Source of the DNA: Bacteroidia bacterium
GTDB taxonomy: Bacteria > Bacteroidota > Bacteroidia > B-17B0 > Aurantibacillaceae
Direction of reading: 5' to 3'
Assembly (NCBI GenBank): GCA_016787785.1
Contig: JAEUTO010000011.1
Coordinates: forward strand, 516,115 to 580,114
DNA: 64,000 nucleotides
Of the stretch, positions 43,258 through 53,314 are shown piece by piece. The position numbers were made by a program, and so were the translations under genes. Position 1 is the first letter of the stretch. Each line of letters starts with the position of its first letter. Below the pieces are notes generated by a model that ran no database searches, was not told the DNA's origin, and saw only the letters and a list, made by a program, of their open reading frames with translations.

Positions 43258-45059
43258 TCTGTATAAATTATTTTTTTAGTTTGAATGGCATTGTTGTCTT
43301 GATGTAAGCGAAGGAAGAATAAACCTTTGTTTACATTAAGAGTTGCCAGGTCTAAAATAAATTCTGTTTCAAAAGCAAGCTCTTTACTTAAGATTAATTT
43401 GCCCTGCGCGTCAAATAATTCAAAGGCTTTTATTTTAGCAGTATTTAAAAATAATTTCCCTGTAGTTGGATTGGGATAAAGTAAGATATCTTCAAGTTGT
43501 TCATATGAATTTAATCCGGTTACAACCAATTGAGGCGTGCAAGACTTTATTGCTTTGAAACCAAAACTTACAGTAGCGCCGTCACTTTTAAAACGCAGGG
43601 TCAGATTTTGTCCGCTTGAGGTAACGGTTCCGGGGTTGTTGGTTCCGGTGTAAGCACCTATTAATGGCGATGCAACCGTTGGACCATTGTATAAGAACAA
43701 AGAATCATAGCCTTGTTCTGTTCCAAAACTTTTAAACTGCAATTTCACAACACTTCCTGTTGGTGCAGCTAACGAATAAGTATAACTTTCGCTGTCATAA
43801 TAATTTCGCATCGGCCCACCCATATCAAAAATACTATCATTACAAACAACAGGTGCACAATCGGTAAATTTATTTTGTAACAAGGTCCAGTAACTTGTCA
43901 TACCTGCATCGTAACCAAGTGCCCAAATACCTATGCCGCCTAACCCGCGTTGTTTTACCATATCGTATCGTCTGCCCAAACTATACACATCATCAATAAA
44001 ACATTGGCGCCACACGCTTGCATTTAAATAAGAGTAATAGGGAGTATAGCTTGTGCCGTCCCAGCTTTTATTTACAGCACTATAGGGTGTGGGGTTATTA
44101 TTAATATAACTTAATGTACGCGAAGATGAAAAATTGCCCGTTGTATTTGCCGGTAATGAATTCGAAGTTACTTCCCATTCCTGGCCATAATAAGGCAGGC
44201 CCAGCAATAATTTTGATGGTGTTGCGCCTGCTTTAATATAATAGGTAATGGTTTTTGATAGTGTATAATTATAGCTTGTTTGAAAATTATATAAAGGATC
44301 CGACGGGCCGGCTTGCGCACTTCCCGAATAATAATATGCGTAGCCCATTATTGTAAAATCATCTACAATACTATTTAATGTGGGCATATCAAAAGCAGTG
44401 CTCCAATCTACTGCATACAAACAAACCGATAATTTATAATTTGGATTAGCGGCATTCAAAGCATTGTTTAAATTGGTCATAAATGTGGTAAATGGAACTT
44501 TGTCAGAAGAACCCATGCCTTCAAAGTCAATATTAACACCGTCGCCGCCTCTGGCATTTAAAAGCGAAACCATGTTATTTATAAAAGTTGTTTGTGCTGT
44601 GCTGCTGGCCCAAAAAGTTGAATGCCCGCTAAACATGGTTGCACAAATATGGATCTTACGGCCATTGTTTTTTGCAACAGTAACAACGCTTGCGGTTGTC
44701 CATGCAAATGAAGCATTGGTGTTATTGCCCGTTGAAGGCGACGCGTCGTAACTAAAATAGCAGAGGTCACTTAAGAGATTCCATTGATAAGCCGTATACG
44801 CTGTACCCACCCAATAGGGATGCCATCCAAACACTTTTTTATTTAAGGTGCATGTTGGAGAAAAAACCGCTAATTCTTTGTTTGCCGGAGCAATACCATT
44901 TTCTGCGATCTGCAAACTATCAAATTGCGCATCGGTCTTTAAATTAAGCGATCCATAATACTCGCTTTGCTCCTGCATGATAGATTTATGAGCCGTTTGC
45001 TGCGAAACCAGTTTGCTCGCAAATAGCAGTGCGCAAGATAAAATAACAAGGTTTTTCAT
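43254..45059 (-). CDS. Secreted GH18 chitinase-like protein with CUB and T9SS domains
   Basis: 601 residues; signal peptide about 1-19. The GH18 barrel (about 75-405) has VFGWHPYW at strand 1 and GGDGVNIDFEG at strand 4, giving the DxxDxDxE-type site D173...D178-F-E180, plus IMGYAYYYSG and GIGIWALGYD. A CUB domain (about 415-515; SYTYSLAAPTGSVVKLQF, YDSLFLYNG) follows, then a T9SS type A domain (LYPNPTTGKLFLN ... KKIIYTD). Predicted secreted endo-acting enzyme on chitin, peptidoglycan-like or N-glycan GlcNAc linkages; the last would fit the convergent PNGase-like gene. Specificity cannot be fixed from sequence. Confidence 0.93.
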   Translation of the reverse strand: MKNLVILSCALLFASKLVSQQTAHKSIMQEQSEYYGSLNLKTDAQFDSLQIAENGIAPANKELAVFSPTCTLNKKVFGWHPYWVGTAYTAYQWNLLSDLCYFSYDASPSTGNNTNASFAWTTASVVTVAKNNGRKIHICATMFSGHSTFWASSTAQTTFINNMVSLLNARGGDGVNIDFEGMGSSDKVPFTTFMTNLNNALNAANPNYKLSVCLYAVDWSTAFDMPTLNSIVDDFTIMGYAYYYSGSAQAGPSDPLYNFQTSYNYTLSKTITYYIKAGATPSKLLLGLPYYGQEWEVTSNSLPANTTGNFSSSRTLSYINNNPTPYSAVNKSWDGTSYTPYYSYLNASVWRQCFIDDVYSLGRRYDMVKQRGLGGIGIWALGYDAGMTSYWTLLQNKFTDCAPVVCNDSIFDMGGPMRNYYDSESYTYSLAAPTGSVVKLQFKSFGTEQGYDSLFLYNGPTVASPLIGAYTGTNNPGTVTSSGQNLTLRFKSDGATVSFGFKAIKSCTPQLVVTGLNSYEQLEDILLYPNPTTGKLFLNTAKIKAFELFDAQGKLILSKELAFETEFILDLATLNVNKGLFFLRLHQDNNAIQTKKIIYTD

Positions 45060-45128
45060 TAGTTTTCGAATGTAGCGCCAAATTGTGATAATACCAATAA
45101 AAATGAGGCATAAAAGGCGACTTTTTTG

Positions 45129-45136
45129 TATATTTG
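45129..45136 (+). promoter_or_regulatory. Candidate lepA promoter (-7 box)
   Basis: TATATTTG, a perfect TAnnTTTG, lies 37 bp upstream of the lepA ATG. No clear TTTG at the -33 position. Confidence 0.5.
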
Positions 45137-45173
45137 CCGCTAAATTAATTTAGAGGTAGATCAGGATTTTAAA

Positions 45174-46964
45174 ATGAAAAACATTCGGAACTTTTGTATT
45201 ATTGCGCATATCGATCACGGAAAAAGTACTTTGGCTGACCGTTTATTGGAATTTACCGGAACTGTTAGTAAGCGCGACATGCAAGCGCAGGTGTTGGATG
45301 ATATGGACCTGGAGAAAGAACGTGGCATTACCATTAAAAGCCACGCCATTCAAATGGATTACCCATACAAAGGAGAAAAATTTGTTTTAAATTTAATTGA
45401 TACTCCAGGCCACGTAGATTTTAGTTACGAGGTATCACGCTCTATTGCTGCTTGTGAAGGTGCATTACTAATTGTGGATGCGGCGCAGGGGATACAAGCA
45501 CAAACTATTTCTAATTTATATTTAGCCTTAGAACACGATCTTACGATCATTCCTATTTTAAATAAAATGGATCTGCCAAGTGCAGAACCAGAAATGGTAA
45601 AAGATCAGATCGTTGATCTGATTGGTTGTGACAGAGACGAGATCATTCCAGCCAGCGGAAAAACAGGAATGGGTATTGAAGAGATCTTAGCCGCAATTAT
45701 TGAACGTATAAAACCACCGGTTGGCGATCCTGCAGCACCATTGCAAGCGTTAATTTTTGATAGTGTTTTTAATTCTTTCAGAGGTATCATCGCTTATTTC
45801 AAAATTGTGAATGGTACAATTAAGAAAGGCGAAAAGGTAAAATTCGTAAACACCGGCGCATTCTACAATGCGGATGAAATTGGCGTTTTACGATTAAAAC
45901 CCGAACCCCGCCCCGAATTAAGCACCGGCGATGTGGGTTATATTATTTCGGGAATTAAAAGCGCAAAAGAAGTAAAAGTAGGCGATACCATTACACATTT
46001 TGATCGCCCTTGTGAAGAAGGTATTCATGGTTTTGAAGAAGTAAAACCAATGGTTTTTGCAGGAATTTATCCGGTAGATACCGAAGATTTTGAAGAGCTG
46101 CGTTACAGTATGGAAAAACTGCAACTGAACGATGCATCATTGACCTGGGAGCCTGAGTCATCTTTGGCTTTGGGTTTTGGTTTCCGTTGCGGCTTTTTAG
46201 GTATGTTGCATATGGAAATTGTGCAGGAACGTTTAGAGCGTGAGTTTAATATGACGGTAATTACAACCGTTCCTAACGTATCGTACATTGCCTACCAAAC
46301 CAATGGCGAAGTTGTAACCGTAAATAATCCAAGCGACCTTCCGGATCCCGGCCGTATTGATAGAATTGAAGAACCGTATATAAAAGCAAACATTATTACT
46401 AAATCAGATTTTATTGGTCCGGTAATGAGTTTGTGTATTGAGAAACGCGGACAAATAGTTACACAAAATTATTTAACGGCAGACCGTGTTGAGTTAGTTT
46501 TTGAAATGCCATTAGGCGAAGTGGTATTTGATTTCTTCGATCGCTTAAAATCTATTTCTAAAGGTTACGCTTCTTTTGATTATCATCCAACAGGCATGCG
46601 TGATTCTGATCTTGTGAAACTGGATATACTTTTAAAAGGCGAACCGGTGGATGCTTTATCCTGCTTAATTCACAGGAGTAATTCGTATCAATTCGGTAAA
46701 AAGATCTGTGAAAAGTTAAAAGAACTTATCCCAAAACAGCAATTCGAAATTCCTATACAAGCCGCAATTGGCGCAAAAATTATTTCGCGCGAAACAATTA
46801 GCGCTATGCGTAAAGACGTTACAGCCAAATGTTATGGTGGCGATATTAGTCGTAAACGTAAATTATTGGAAAAACAAAAAGAAGGTAAAAAACGCATGAA
46901 GCAGGTTGGAACGGTTGAAATTCCACAGAGCGCATTTATGGCCGTTTTAAAGCTTAACGATTAG
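45174..46964 (+). CDS. lepA: Elongation factor 4 (LepA)
   Basis: 596 residues, full length. G1 is [10 protein letters not shown]2 includes [11 protein letters not shown]3 is DTPGHVDF, G4 is NKMDLP. The EF4-specific C-terminal domain shows [12 protein letters not shown] at the end and [22 protein letters not shown] before it. GTPase that acts on ribosomes during stalled or defective translocation and initiation. Monocistronic or leading into the LTA-synthase-like gene 24 bp downstream. Confidence 0.98.
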   Translation: MKNIRNFCIIAHIDHGKSTLADRLLEFTGTVSKRDMQAQVLDDMDLEKERGITIKSHAIQMDYPYKGEKFVLNLIDTPGHVDFSYEVSRSIAACEGALLIVDAAQGIQAQTISNLYLALEHDLTIIPILNKMDLPSAEPEMVKDQIVDLIGCDRDEIIPASGKTGMGIEEILAAIIERIKPPVGDPAAPLQALIFDSVFNSFRGIIAYFKIVNGTIKKGEKVKFVNTGAFYNADEIGVLRLKPEPRPELSTGDVGYIISGIKSAKEVKVGDTITHFDRPCEEGIHGFEEVKPMVFAGIYPVDTEDFEELRYSMEKLQLNDASLTWEPESSLALGFGFRCGFLGMLHMEIVQERLEREFNMTVITTVPNVSYIAYQTNGEVVTVNNPSDLPDPGRIDRIEEPYIKANIITKSDFIGPVMSLCIEKRGQIVTQNYLTADRVELVFEMPLGEVVFDFFDRLKSISKGYASFDYHPTGMRDSDLVKLDILLKGEPVDALSCLIHRSNSYQFGKKICEKLKELIPKQQFEIPIQAAIGAKIISRETISAMRKDVTAKCYGGDISRKRKLLEKQKEGKKRMKQVGTVEIPQSAFMAVLKLND

Positions 46965-46988
46965 TGGCATGAATTTGCCTTGTAAACT

Positions 46989-48824
46989 ATGGCAGTCATT
47001 CTTAAAAATTTAAGACCTTTATTTTGGCTGCTTATCTTCGGGGCACTTCAACGTTTATTTATTTTCATGCTCTGTCATTCAAAAATTGAAAGCGCTTCAG
47101 AGGTTCTTTGCGCTTTATTTTTAGGAATAATTTTCGATCTCAACTTTTTAGGCATTTTATTTTTATTCTACCTTTTGCTTGAAAATATTCACAAAAAGAT
47201 TGCCAACGTTATTTTTTTATCTTTCGCAGTTTTATGGATAGTTTTAAATGCCTTTGATGTAATTTCATTTTATTACCTGGGCATTCGCTGCAGCATCAAT
47301 TCTTTCGAGCTGTTTAGCGTTAAAGACTTGGCCGACAAAGCAAGTGATAGTTCCATCGTAATTAAAGCTCTTGCACTGCTAATTCTTTTTGTATTTATTT
47401 TGTTCAAAATAAAAAAAGAAATATTACCAGACTTTACTTCCAATAAACTAAAACAAAAACTACTTTTTGGCTGTATATTTTTTATACTGTCGTTAACCTA
47501 TTTGCCTTACCCAATTAATTATTACTCTCACCAGATAAATATTTCTAATGCCGCAAAACAATTATCATTAAACAGTTATTACTCCTGGACAAAATCTTTT
47601 CTGCACACAAAAAACGAATATATAATGAACGAGCAAGAAGCCTTAGCAAGTTTTAAAATGCAACAGGGCTATTCTAACAAAGCAGATTTTATTGACAGAG
47701 AAGTTAATTATACAGATACGGCTTACGATAACGTAGTTTTAATTATTATGGAAAGTTTTGGTGCCAATAGAATTGGTGCTTTAAACGGCGACAAACATCT
47801 AAGTCCGCATTTCGATTCGCTTTGCGCCGAAGGCACGTTATACACCAAATGTTTTTCTTCAGGACCTCGCACGCAATACGGGATCTCATCCATTTTCTTT
47901 GGTTTCCCCCACATATTGGGTTACAATTTATTTCGCGAAAACAAATTAAAGCATGCATTTAACGGGCTAATAAAATTGGCTGAAAAAAATAAATATAAAA
48001 CGCATTTTATTCACGGTGGTTCGGCTGCTTACGATGATATGGAATTATTTTTAAGCGCCGATGCGGCAATAACAGTTAAAGATGTTGACGACATTAAAGA
48101 ATTTAAATTTAAGAACACCTGGGGTGTTGATGACGAATCCTTATTTAGTTTCTCAGAAAAATATATTGCAGACAACTCCGGAAAAAATTTGTTTTGCGTT
48201 CTTTCCATGACTAACCACGAGCCACATCAAGTGCCAGCAGACTTTAAAGCCGGAGGCAACATAAAAGATCTTGAAAAAAAAGAAAGCGCATTTTTATATT
48301 CAGATCAGGCTTTGGGAACCTTCGTTCAAAAATTAAGGCATTCAAACAAATACAAAAACACATTGATCATTATTACAGGTGATCATGCCGAAGGCTATTC
48401 GTCACGCGATAACGAAACAAAATTATTTCACGTTCCTTTGCTTATTATCGATCATAAAAAAAAGAACATAAAGAATAATATGATTTGTTCGCATGCAGAT
48501 ATTGCAGAATACGTTTTAAGTAAAACAAAATTTAAAGGCAAAAGCCATTTTATAAATCACAATTTAAATACTGTAAAGGCGGGCCAAGCTTACTACAGAA
48601 ATTACAATAATGATATTTACCAAGTTACCGATTCGGTAATTTATCGTTATAATCTTATTGACAGATCGTTTTGCAAACTGTATTGCGATTCAAATATGTA
48701 TGTAACAAAGCAAGAACGGATAGAGAACATTGATCCAAAAAACGCACTAATTTTAAAACATATAAAGGCCAATTACACCTCGCTTCAGTATTTATTTGAA
48801 AATGGCATGTATCACGCCAATTAG
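46989..48824 (+). CDS. LTA synthase-like membrane phosphotransferase (second copy)
   Basis: 611 residues. Five N-terminal helices (to about 175) are followed by a sulfatase/alkaline phosphatase fold: NVVLIIMESFG (metal Glu), FSSGPRTQYGISSIFFG (Thr nucleophile region), MTNHEPHQVP, and IIITGDHAEGY (metal Asp-His). Same architecture as the product of 15068-17017 but clearly diverged. By family a lipid-dependent phosphoglycerol or phosphoethanolamine transferase at the outer face of the inner membrane. Acceptor unknown. Follows lepA by 24 bp. Confidence 0.87.
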   Translation: MAVILKNLRPLFWLLIFGALQRLFIFMLCHSKIESASEVLCALFLGIIFDLNFLGILFLFYLLLENIHKKIANVIFLSFAVLWIVLNAFDVISFYYLGIRCSINSFELFSVKDLADKASDSSIVIKALALLILFVFILFKIKKEILPDFTSNKLKQKLLFGCIFFILSLTYLPYPINYYSHQINISNAAKQLSLNSYYSWTKSFLHTKNEYIMNEQEALASFKMQQGYSNKADFIDREVNYTDTAYDNVVLIIMESFGANRIGALNGDKHLSPHFDSLCAEGTLYTKCFSSGPRTQYGISSIFFGFPHILGYNLFRENKLKHAFNGLIKLAEKNKYKTHFIHGGSAAYDDMELFLSADAAITVKDVDDIKEFKFKNTWGVDDESLFSFSEKYIADNSGKNLFCVLSMTNHEPHQVPADFKAGGNIKDLEKKESAFLYSDQALGTFVQKLRHSNKYKNTLIIITGDHAEGYSSRDNETKLFHVPLLIIDHKKKNIKNNMICSHADIAEYVLSKTKFKGKSHFINHNLNTVKAGQAYYRNYNNDIYQVTDSVIYRYNLIDRSFCKLYCDSNMYVTKQERIENIDPKNALILKHIKANYTSLQYLFENGMYHAN

Positions 48825-48898
48825 TCTCTTAAAGCACTTTTCAACCTAAATATTGTTCACAAAAGCTGTAACTAAAAAGCGTCGCGGGTATTATAGTC

Positions 48899-48910
48899 GG
48901 TAAATTTACC
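48899..48910. promoter_or_regulatory. Palindrome ggtaaatttacc at a gene start
   Basis: A perfect 12-bp palindrome ends 2 bp before the ATG at 48913. It has the same core as the two palindromes at 31463-31503. TAAATTTA inside it is one mismatch from TAnnTTTG, so it may be the -7 box or an operator over it. Confidence 0.35.
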
Positions 48911-48912
48911 TA

Positions 48913-50667
48913 ATGAGATTTTCAGCATTTATTTTTCTTTTTCTTTGCAGTTTTACTATCTACTCTCAACTTAAAAAAGAGTATTATGATGCTAAAGAAA
49001 CCCAATTAAAATCCGAAACAGATTATTACAAAGGTGTTCCCTATGGCGCATACACAGAGTATTATCCCAGTGGGAATGTGTTGTCAAAAGGCTTTTACTA
49101 TTCAGGAAAACTTAGTCATTTTTTGGGCAAAGAAGATAGCACCTGGACCTTTTATTACGAGAACGGCACCAAAAAAGCAGTTGAACATTACGACAATGGG
49201 AAGAAAAACGGCACCAACGTGTATTATTTTAAATCGGGTAAGATCTCGCAGCTAACTAAATTTGTAGATAACATAGCAGATAGCATATGGACATCTTTTC
49301 ATGAAAACGGTAAGGTAAAAAGCCGCGAACCATTTGAAAAGGGAAAGAAGGAAGGAGAATGGACTTACTACTTTGATAATGGTCAATTAGAAAGCAAAGG
49401 TACTTTTGAAAAAGATAAACGCCAGGGCAAAGTTGAAACCTATGCTAAAACAGGTAAACTCTTAGCCATTCAATATTATTGCGCCGGAAAGCCGTGTAAC
49501 ATATGGGAAGAATACTATGATAACGGCCAAAAGAAATTTGTAAAGGAGTATAAAGACAGTGTACTGTACCTTAACGATCTGTGGGATAGTAAAGGTAAAC
49601 AGTTGGTAACCAGCGGTAATGGGAGTATTACAGCCAACTACGATAATGGCGTTGTTAAGGCCATGGGATTTTATAAAGGCGGTTTGCAGGATGGCCTCTG
49701 GCGCTTCTTTCACCCGAATGGTGAGTTGGATTACGAAGCTACCTATGCGAACGGAATGTTGAACGGATATTACTCTTCATATTTTGCAAATCACAAGGTA
49801 AAAAGCGAGGGAGAATTTATAAACAGCAAAAAAAATGGCCTCTGGAAATTTTATACAAGCGATGGGCAGCTCGAAATGGCGGGCACTTTAAAGGATGACC
49901 TGAGAGAAGACAAATGGACCTACTATTATTCTAACGGAAAAGTTGAAAGCGAAGGTTATTATTTAAATGATAAACAAGCGGCAACCTGGAACTATTTTTA
50001 CCGCACCGGCGAAAAATGGCGTCAGGGCAATTATGATAACGGTTTAAAAACAGGTGTTTGGACAACCTGGTTCGAAAATGGCAAAAAATTGCAGGAGGGG
50101 CCCTTTGTTGGAGGTAAAGAAAACGGTTTATGGACCAGTTGGTGGGATAATGGCACAAAAAAAGATGAAGGAACCTTTAAAGACGCGCAGTTAGTGGATG
50201 ATTGGCAGGGCTGGTACACAAACGGTAAGCCCAATTATGCCGGAAGTTACAATAGCAAAGGCAAAAAAACAGGAAAATGGGATTATTTTTACGAAAATGG
50301 TCAGCCACGTGAAACCTGTTCGTATGTAAACGGTATAAAACATGGGAACTATATCCAATGGTTTGAGAGAGGGAGCTTTGTTGACACAAAAGGAAAGTAT
50401 CGTAAAGGACATCAACACGGTTCATGGACTTATTTTTACGAGACCGGCGGTATTAATCGTATTCAGCATTTTAAAAATGGAAAGCTAAGCGGCAAAAGCG
50501 TTTCGTATTACACAAATGCCAAGTTGCAAAGCGAGTGTAATTATAAAATTGTAAATGATAGAAGAAAAGGCAAAGTGCAAAGCGTTCCGCACGGTTTATG
50601 GGTATTCTACGATAAGAGTGGTAAAGAAATCAACAGAATAAACTATGAAAACGGCGTAAAAAAGTAA
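48913..50667 (+). CDS. Secreted MORN-variant (YwqK-like) repeat protein
   Basis: 584 residues. Signal peptide MRFSAFIFLFLCSFTIYS, then about twenty tandem copies of a repeat of 22-24 residues with consensus yxNGxxxxxGxxxxgkxxGxWxxY, i.e. the MORN-variant family usually annotated toxin-antitoxin YwqK antitoxin. That label is misleading: no toxin is present and the protein is exported. The array forms an elongated beta structure. Binding partner unknown. The downstream lipoprotein gene starts 37 bp later. Confidence 0.9.
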   Translation: MRFSAFIFLFLCSFTIYSQLKKEYYDAKETQLKSETDYYKGVPYGAYTEYYPSGNVLSKGFYYSGKLSHFLGKEDSTWTFYYENGTKKAVEHYDNGKKNGTNVYYFKSGKISQLTKFVDNIADSIWTSFHENGKVKSREPFEKGKKEGEWTYYFDNGQLESKGTFEKDKRQGKVETYAKTGKLLAIQYYCAGKPCNIWEEYYDNGQKKFVKEYKDSVLYLNDLWDSKGKQLVTSGNGSITANYDNGVVKAMGFYKGGLQDGLWRFFHPNGELDYEATYANGMLNGYYSSYFANHKVKSEGEFINSKKNGLWKFYTSDGQLEMAGTLKDDLREDKWTYYYSNGKVESEGYYLNDKQAATWNYFYRTGEKWRQGNYDNGLKTGVWTTWFENGKKLQEGPFVGGKENGLWTSWWDNGTKKDEGTFKDAQLVDDWQGWYTNGKPNYAGSYNSKGKKTGKWDYFYENGQPRETCSYVNGIKHGNYIQWFERGSFVDTKGKYRKGHQHGSWTYFYETGGINRIQHFKNGKLSGKSVSYYTNAKLQSECNYKIVNDRRKGKVQSVPHGLWVFYDKSGKEINRINYENGVKK

Positions 50668-50683
50668 TTGGAAGTTTTTTTGT

Positions 50684-50691
50684 TATATTTG
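50684..50691 (+). promoter_or_regulatory. Candidate -7 box before the lipoprotein gene
   Basis: TATATTTG, a perfect TAnnTTTG, ends 13 bp before the ATG at 50705, implying a leader of only a few bases. Confidence 0.5.
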
Positions 50692-50704
50692 TGAACTACA
50701 AATT

Positions 50705-51535
50705 ATGAACAGGTTTAGTATTAAAATAATTTTATTGGTTTTTGCACTTTCTTTTACTTTTTGCAAGAACGGGGAGAAACAGGATGAAAATCTTGTTATT
50801 GATGATAATACAAAACAAGCAGTTCAGGAAACTAAATTAAATGCGCAAAACGTGTTTAATTCAATGCCAGATAGAAAATTAATTTTAAAATTAATCGAGG
50901 ATAATAAAATTGATTACAACCCCGATTTTTTAAACGATCCCAACTCAGTTTCAAAGTATACTGTTGAATTTTATAAAGCCGCCAATCTTGGTATTTATGG
51001 TTCGGATCTAAGCATAGCCAACTCTTTTGATCAAACTCAGGAAAGCATGGTTTTCTTAAAATGCGTTAATTCTTTAGCCGCAAACATTGGTGTTAATAAT
51101 GCTTTTGACCAGGCTATGTTCGATAGGATGGAAGCTAACCGCGAGAATAAAGATTCTACTTTAGAAATTATTACTGCCGCCTTTAAAAAAGCGGATGAGA
51201 TCTTAAAAGTAAATAACCGTCCCGCTACATCGGCTGTTATTCTTACCGGCTCTTGGGTTGAAGGAATGTATGTTTCTTGCCAGATCGCAGAAACAGCTAA
51301 CGGCGAAAAAATAATCAAAACAATAATCGATCAAAACGAGTCGTTAAAGAACATCATAATTATGTTAGAAGCTTCTAACCTAACCGATGGTACAAAATTC
51401 ATCATAGCCGATCTTAAATCTATCAGGGATGCCTTTGAAGTAGCTGAGGCCAACACGGTTCAAAACCTTGAGACCATTAAGACCATCAAGGAAAAGATCA
51501 CTGCGTTAAGAAATAAACTTGTAGCAGGCGCTTAA
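50705..51535 (+). CDS. Helical lipoprotein of unknown function
   Basis: 276 residues. Lipobox LSFTFC (C20), then KNGEKQDE and a mostly helical body with SSxxxNxFD-like helices (SIANSFDQTQESMVFLKCVNSLAANIG; PATSAVILTGSWVEGMYVS). It has no catalytic motif. The pattern recalls other Bacteroidota lipoproteins of unknown role found near MORN-variant genes. Anchored to a membrane, facing the periplasm. Confidence 0.82.
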   Translation: MNRFSIKIILLVFALSFTFCKNGEKQDENLVIDDNTKQAVQETKLNAQNVFNSMPDRKLILKLIEDNKIDYNPDFLNDPNSVSKYTVEFYKAANLGIYGSDLSIANSFDQTQESMVFLKCVNSLAANIGVNNAFDQAMFDRMEANRENKDSTLEIITAAFKKADEILKVNNRPATSAVILTGSWVEGMYVSCQIAETANGEKIIKTIIDQNESLKNIIIMLEASNLTDGTKFIIADLKSIRDAFEVAEANTVQNLETIKTIKEKITALRNKLVAGA

Positions 51536-51607
51536 TTGAGCATTTAACTTTTTTTCCCAAAATCAATCCCTTATTCTCTCCAATTATTCTTAAATTAGTA
51601 TTCATTA

Positions 51608-52873
51608 ATGAAAAGAATTTTCATCATATTTTTTGTGCTTTTTTTTGTGAGCCGCTCGTTTGCGGCTTACATTTTAATTCCAATGGATGAAGGACAAAAA
51701 AACCACTTAAAAGCCTACGGCCTTGCTTATTGGGCTTTAAAAGGTGAGCTGGAGATCCATTGGTTGCTGAATTATCGCGGCGGCAGTTTTATGATCCCCA
51801 ATGCAAAACCTGTATCTAACGAATGTGTAATAAGAGGTATTAGTTACGAAACTATTTCTGATGCTCAGGGAAATGCTATTCTCGCTGAAATTGCAAACCC
51901 CGAAGCAAATCAAGACGCGATCAAATTAGAAAAAGCGCCACGCATTGCGGTGTATTCGCCAAAGGGCAAGCAACCATGGGACGACGCCGTAACTTTGGTT
52001 TTAAAATATGCCGAAATACCTTACGATATTGTTTACGATGAGGAAATTTTTCTTGAAAAATTAAAAGATTACGACTGGCTCCATTTGCATCATGAAGATT
52101 TTACAGGACAATACGGTAAATTTTATTCGCAGTTTCAAAATGCGGCCTGGTATCAAAATGAGGTAAAAGAAAACGAAGCGCTTGCAAAAAAATTAGGCTT
52201 TGCAAAAGTGTCCTTAATGAAATTAAATTCTGCAAAAAAAATAAAAGATTTTGTTTTTAGTGGCGGCTTTTTATTTGCTATGTGCAGCGCCACTGACAGT
52301 TACGATATTGCTTTAGCTGCAGAGGGTGTTGATATTTGTGAGAGTATGTTCGATCACGATCCGGCTGATAAAAATGCACAATCAAAATTAGATTTTTCAA
52401 AAGAATTTGCTTTTGAGAATTATAAACTAAAAGAAAATCCATACGAGTACGAGTACTCAACCATTGATACCTATTTAACGCGAAGAGGTTTTGGTATGAC
52501 ACAAAAAACAGATCTATTTACCTTGTTTGAGTTCTCTGCCAAGTGGGATCCCGTGCCAACCATGCTTTGTCAAAACCACACCAATACAATACAAGGTTTT
52601 TGGGGACAAACAGTTGCCTTTGATAAAAAATATATTAAAAAAAATGTATTAATTATGGGCGAAGCAAAAGCATTTGGCGAAGCGCGTTATATACATGGCG
52701 ATATTGGTAAAGGCACCTGGACCTTTTATGCAGGCCACGACCCCGAAGATTATGAGCATAGGGTAGAAGAACCACCAACCGATCTTTCGTTACACCCAAA
52801 CTCGCCGGGCTACAGGTTGATCCTGAATAATATTTTGTTTCCGGCAGCAAAAAAGAAGAAACAAAAAACTTAA
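51608..52873 (+). CDS. Periplasmic GATase-like protein (commonly labelled asparagine synthetase B)
   Basis: 421 residues; signal peptide MKRIFIIFFVLFFVSRSFA. The body resembles class I glutamine-amidotransferase folds (RIAVYSPKGKQPWDDAVTLVLKYAEIPYDIVYDEEI ... FLFAMCSATDSYDIALAAEGVD), with a Cys in the MCSATDS elbow and histidines in LHLHHEDF. Database entries of this type are often called asparagine synthetase B, but neither the N-terminal nucleophile Cys nor a PP-loop motif is present and the protein is exported, so I do not accept that function. Also typical: GDIGKGTWTFYAGHDPEDYEHRV. Possibly a metal-dependent hydrolase or ligand binder. Confidence 0.8.
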   Translation: MKRIFIIFFVLFFVSRSFAAYILIPMDEGQKNHLKAYGLAYWALKGELEIHWLLNYRGGSFMIPNAKPVSNECVIRGISYETISDAQGNAILAEIANPEANQDAIKLEKAPRIAVYSPKGKQPWDDAVTLVLKYAEIPYDIVYDEEIFLEKLKDYDWLHLHHEDFTGQYGKFYSQFQNAAWYQNEVKENEALAKKLGFAKVSLMKLNSAKKIKDFVFSGGFLFAMCSATDSYDIALAAEGVDICESMFDHDPADKNAQSKLDFSKEFAFENYKLKENPYEYEYSTIDTYLTRRGFGMTQKTDLFTLFEFSAKWDPVPTMLCQNHTNTIQGFWGQTVAFDKKYIKKNVLIMGEAKAFGEARYIHGDIGKGTWTFYAGHDPEDYEHRVEEPPTDLSLHPNSPGYRLILNNILFPAAKKKKQKT

Positions 52874-52882
52874 TTTTACCCC

Positions 52883-53248
52883 ATCAATTTTATTTTAAAA
52901 ATAATCATCTCGGCATTGGCAGTTTTTATAGTTGCCAATATTTTACCTCATGTAACAGTTGATGATTATTTATCTGCATTAATGGTTGCCGTTGTTTTGG
53001 CTTTCTTAAATACTATTGTAAAACCAATTCTAACTATCCTTACAATACCAATAACGGTTTTTACTTTGGGACTTTTTTTGCTGGCTATAAATGCCTTCAT
53101 TATTATTTTTGCCGAGAAATTAGTAAGCGGTTTTCATGTAGATGGTTTTTGGTGGGCACTATTGTTCAGCTTAATATTATCACTTATTACAGGCATTTTA
53201 AATGCTTTGTTTGGCGTAAACGATAAACCTAAACGAGACAGAGATTAA
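52883..53248 (+). CDS. PF04020 (phage holin superfamily IV-like) membrane protein, non-canonical start
   Basis: About 121 residues with four membrane helices. The family pattern is VAVVLAFLNTIVKPILTILTIPITVFTLGLFLLAINAF, then GFHVDGFWWALLFSLILSLITGILN. The first usable canonical start is TTG at 52916, which cuts the first helix. Starting at ATC (52883) yields (M)NFILKIIISALAVFIVANILP, matching the usual family N-terminus. No ATG exists between the preceding stop and there. Probably an inner-membrane protein of unknown function rather than a true holin. It lies 9 bp after the upstream stop and is thus coupled. Confidence 0.8.
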   Translation: MNFILKIIISALAVFIVANILPHVTVDDYLSALMVAVVLAFLNTIVKPILTILTIPITVFTLGLFLLAINAFIIIFAEKLVSGFHVDGFWWALLFSLILSLITGILNALFGVNDKPKRDRD

Positions 53249-53274
53249 AAGAGCTTTAATTCACTCAATAAAAA

Positions 53275-53293
53275 AAGGGGCTTAAGGCCCCTT
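53275..53293. terminator. Bidirectional terminator
   Basis: An 8-bp stem (aaggggct with ggcccctt, one G-U) and 3-nt loop, with A6 upstream, between the PF04020 gene and the convergent DUF4412 gene. Confidence 0.75.
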
Positions 53294-53314
53294 CTTCATT
53301 TTTACAAATAAATA

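Noticed and set aside
48913..50667. Repeat array that could suggest a CRISPR or satellite
   Set aside because: The periodicity is in the protein (MORN-variant repeats); the DNA copies are not identical and lie within one ORF.
48913..50667. YwqK-type antitoxin of a toxin-antitoxin pair
   Set aside because: The product is exported and no toxin-like gene is adjacent.
51608..52873. Asparagine synthetase B
   Set aside because: A signal peptide is present, and the N-terminal Cys nucleophile and ATP-binding PP-loop of AsnB are absent.
52883..53248. Prophage holin
   Set aside because: No phage genes surround it, and PF04020 proteins are widespread chromosomal membrane proteins.
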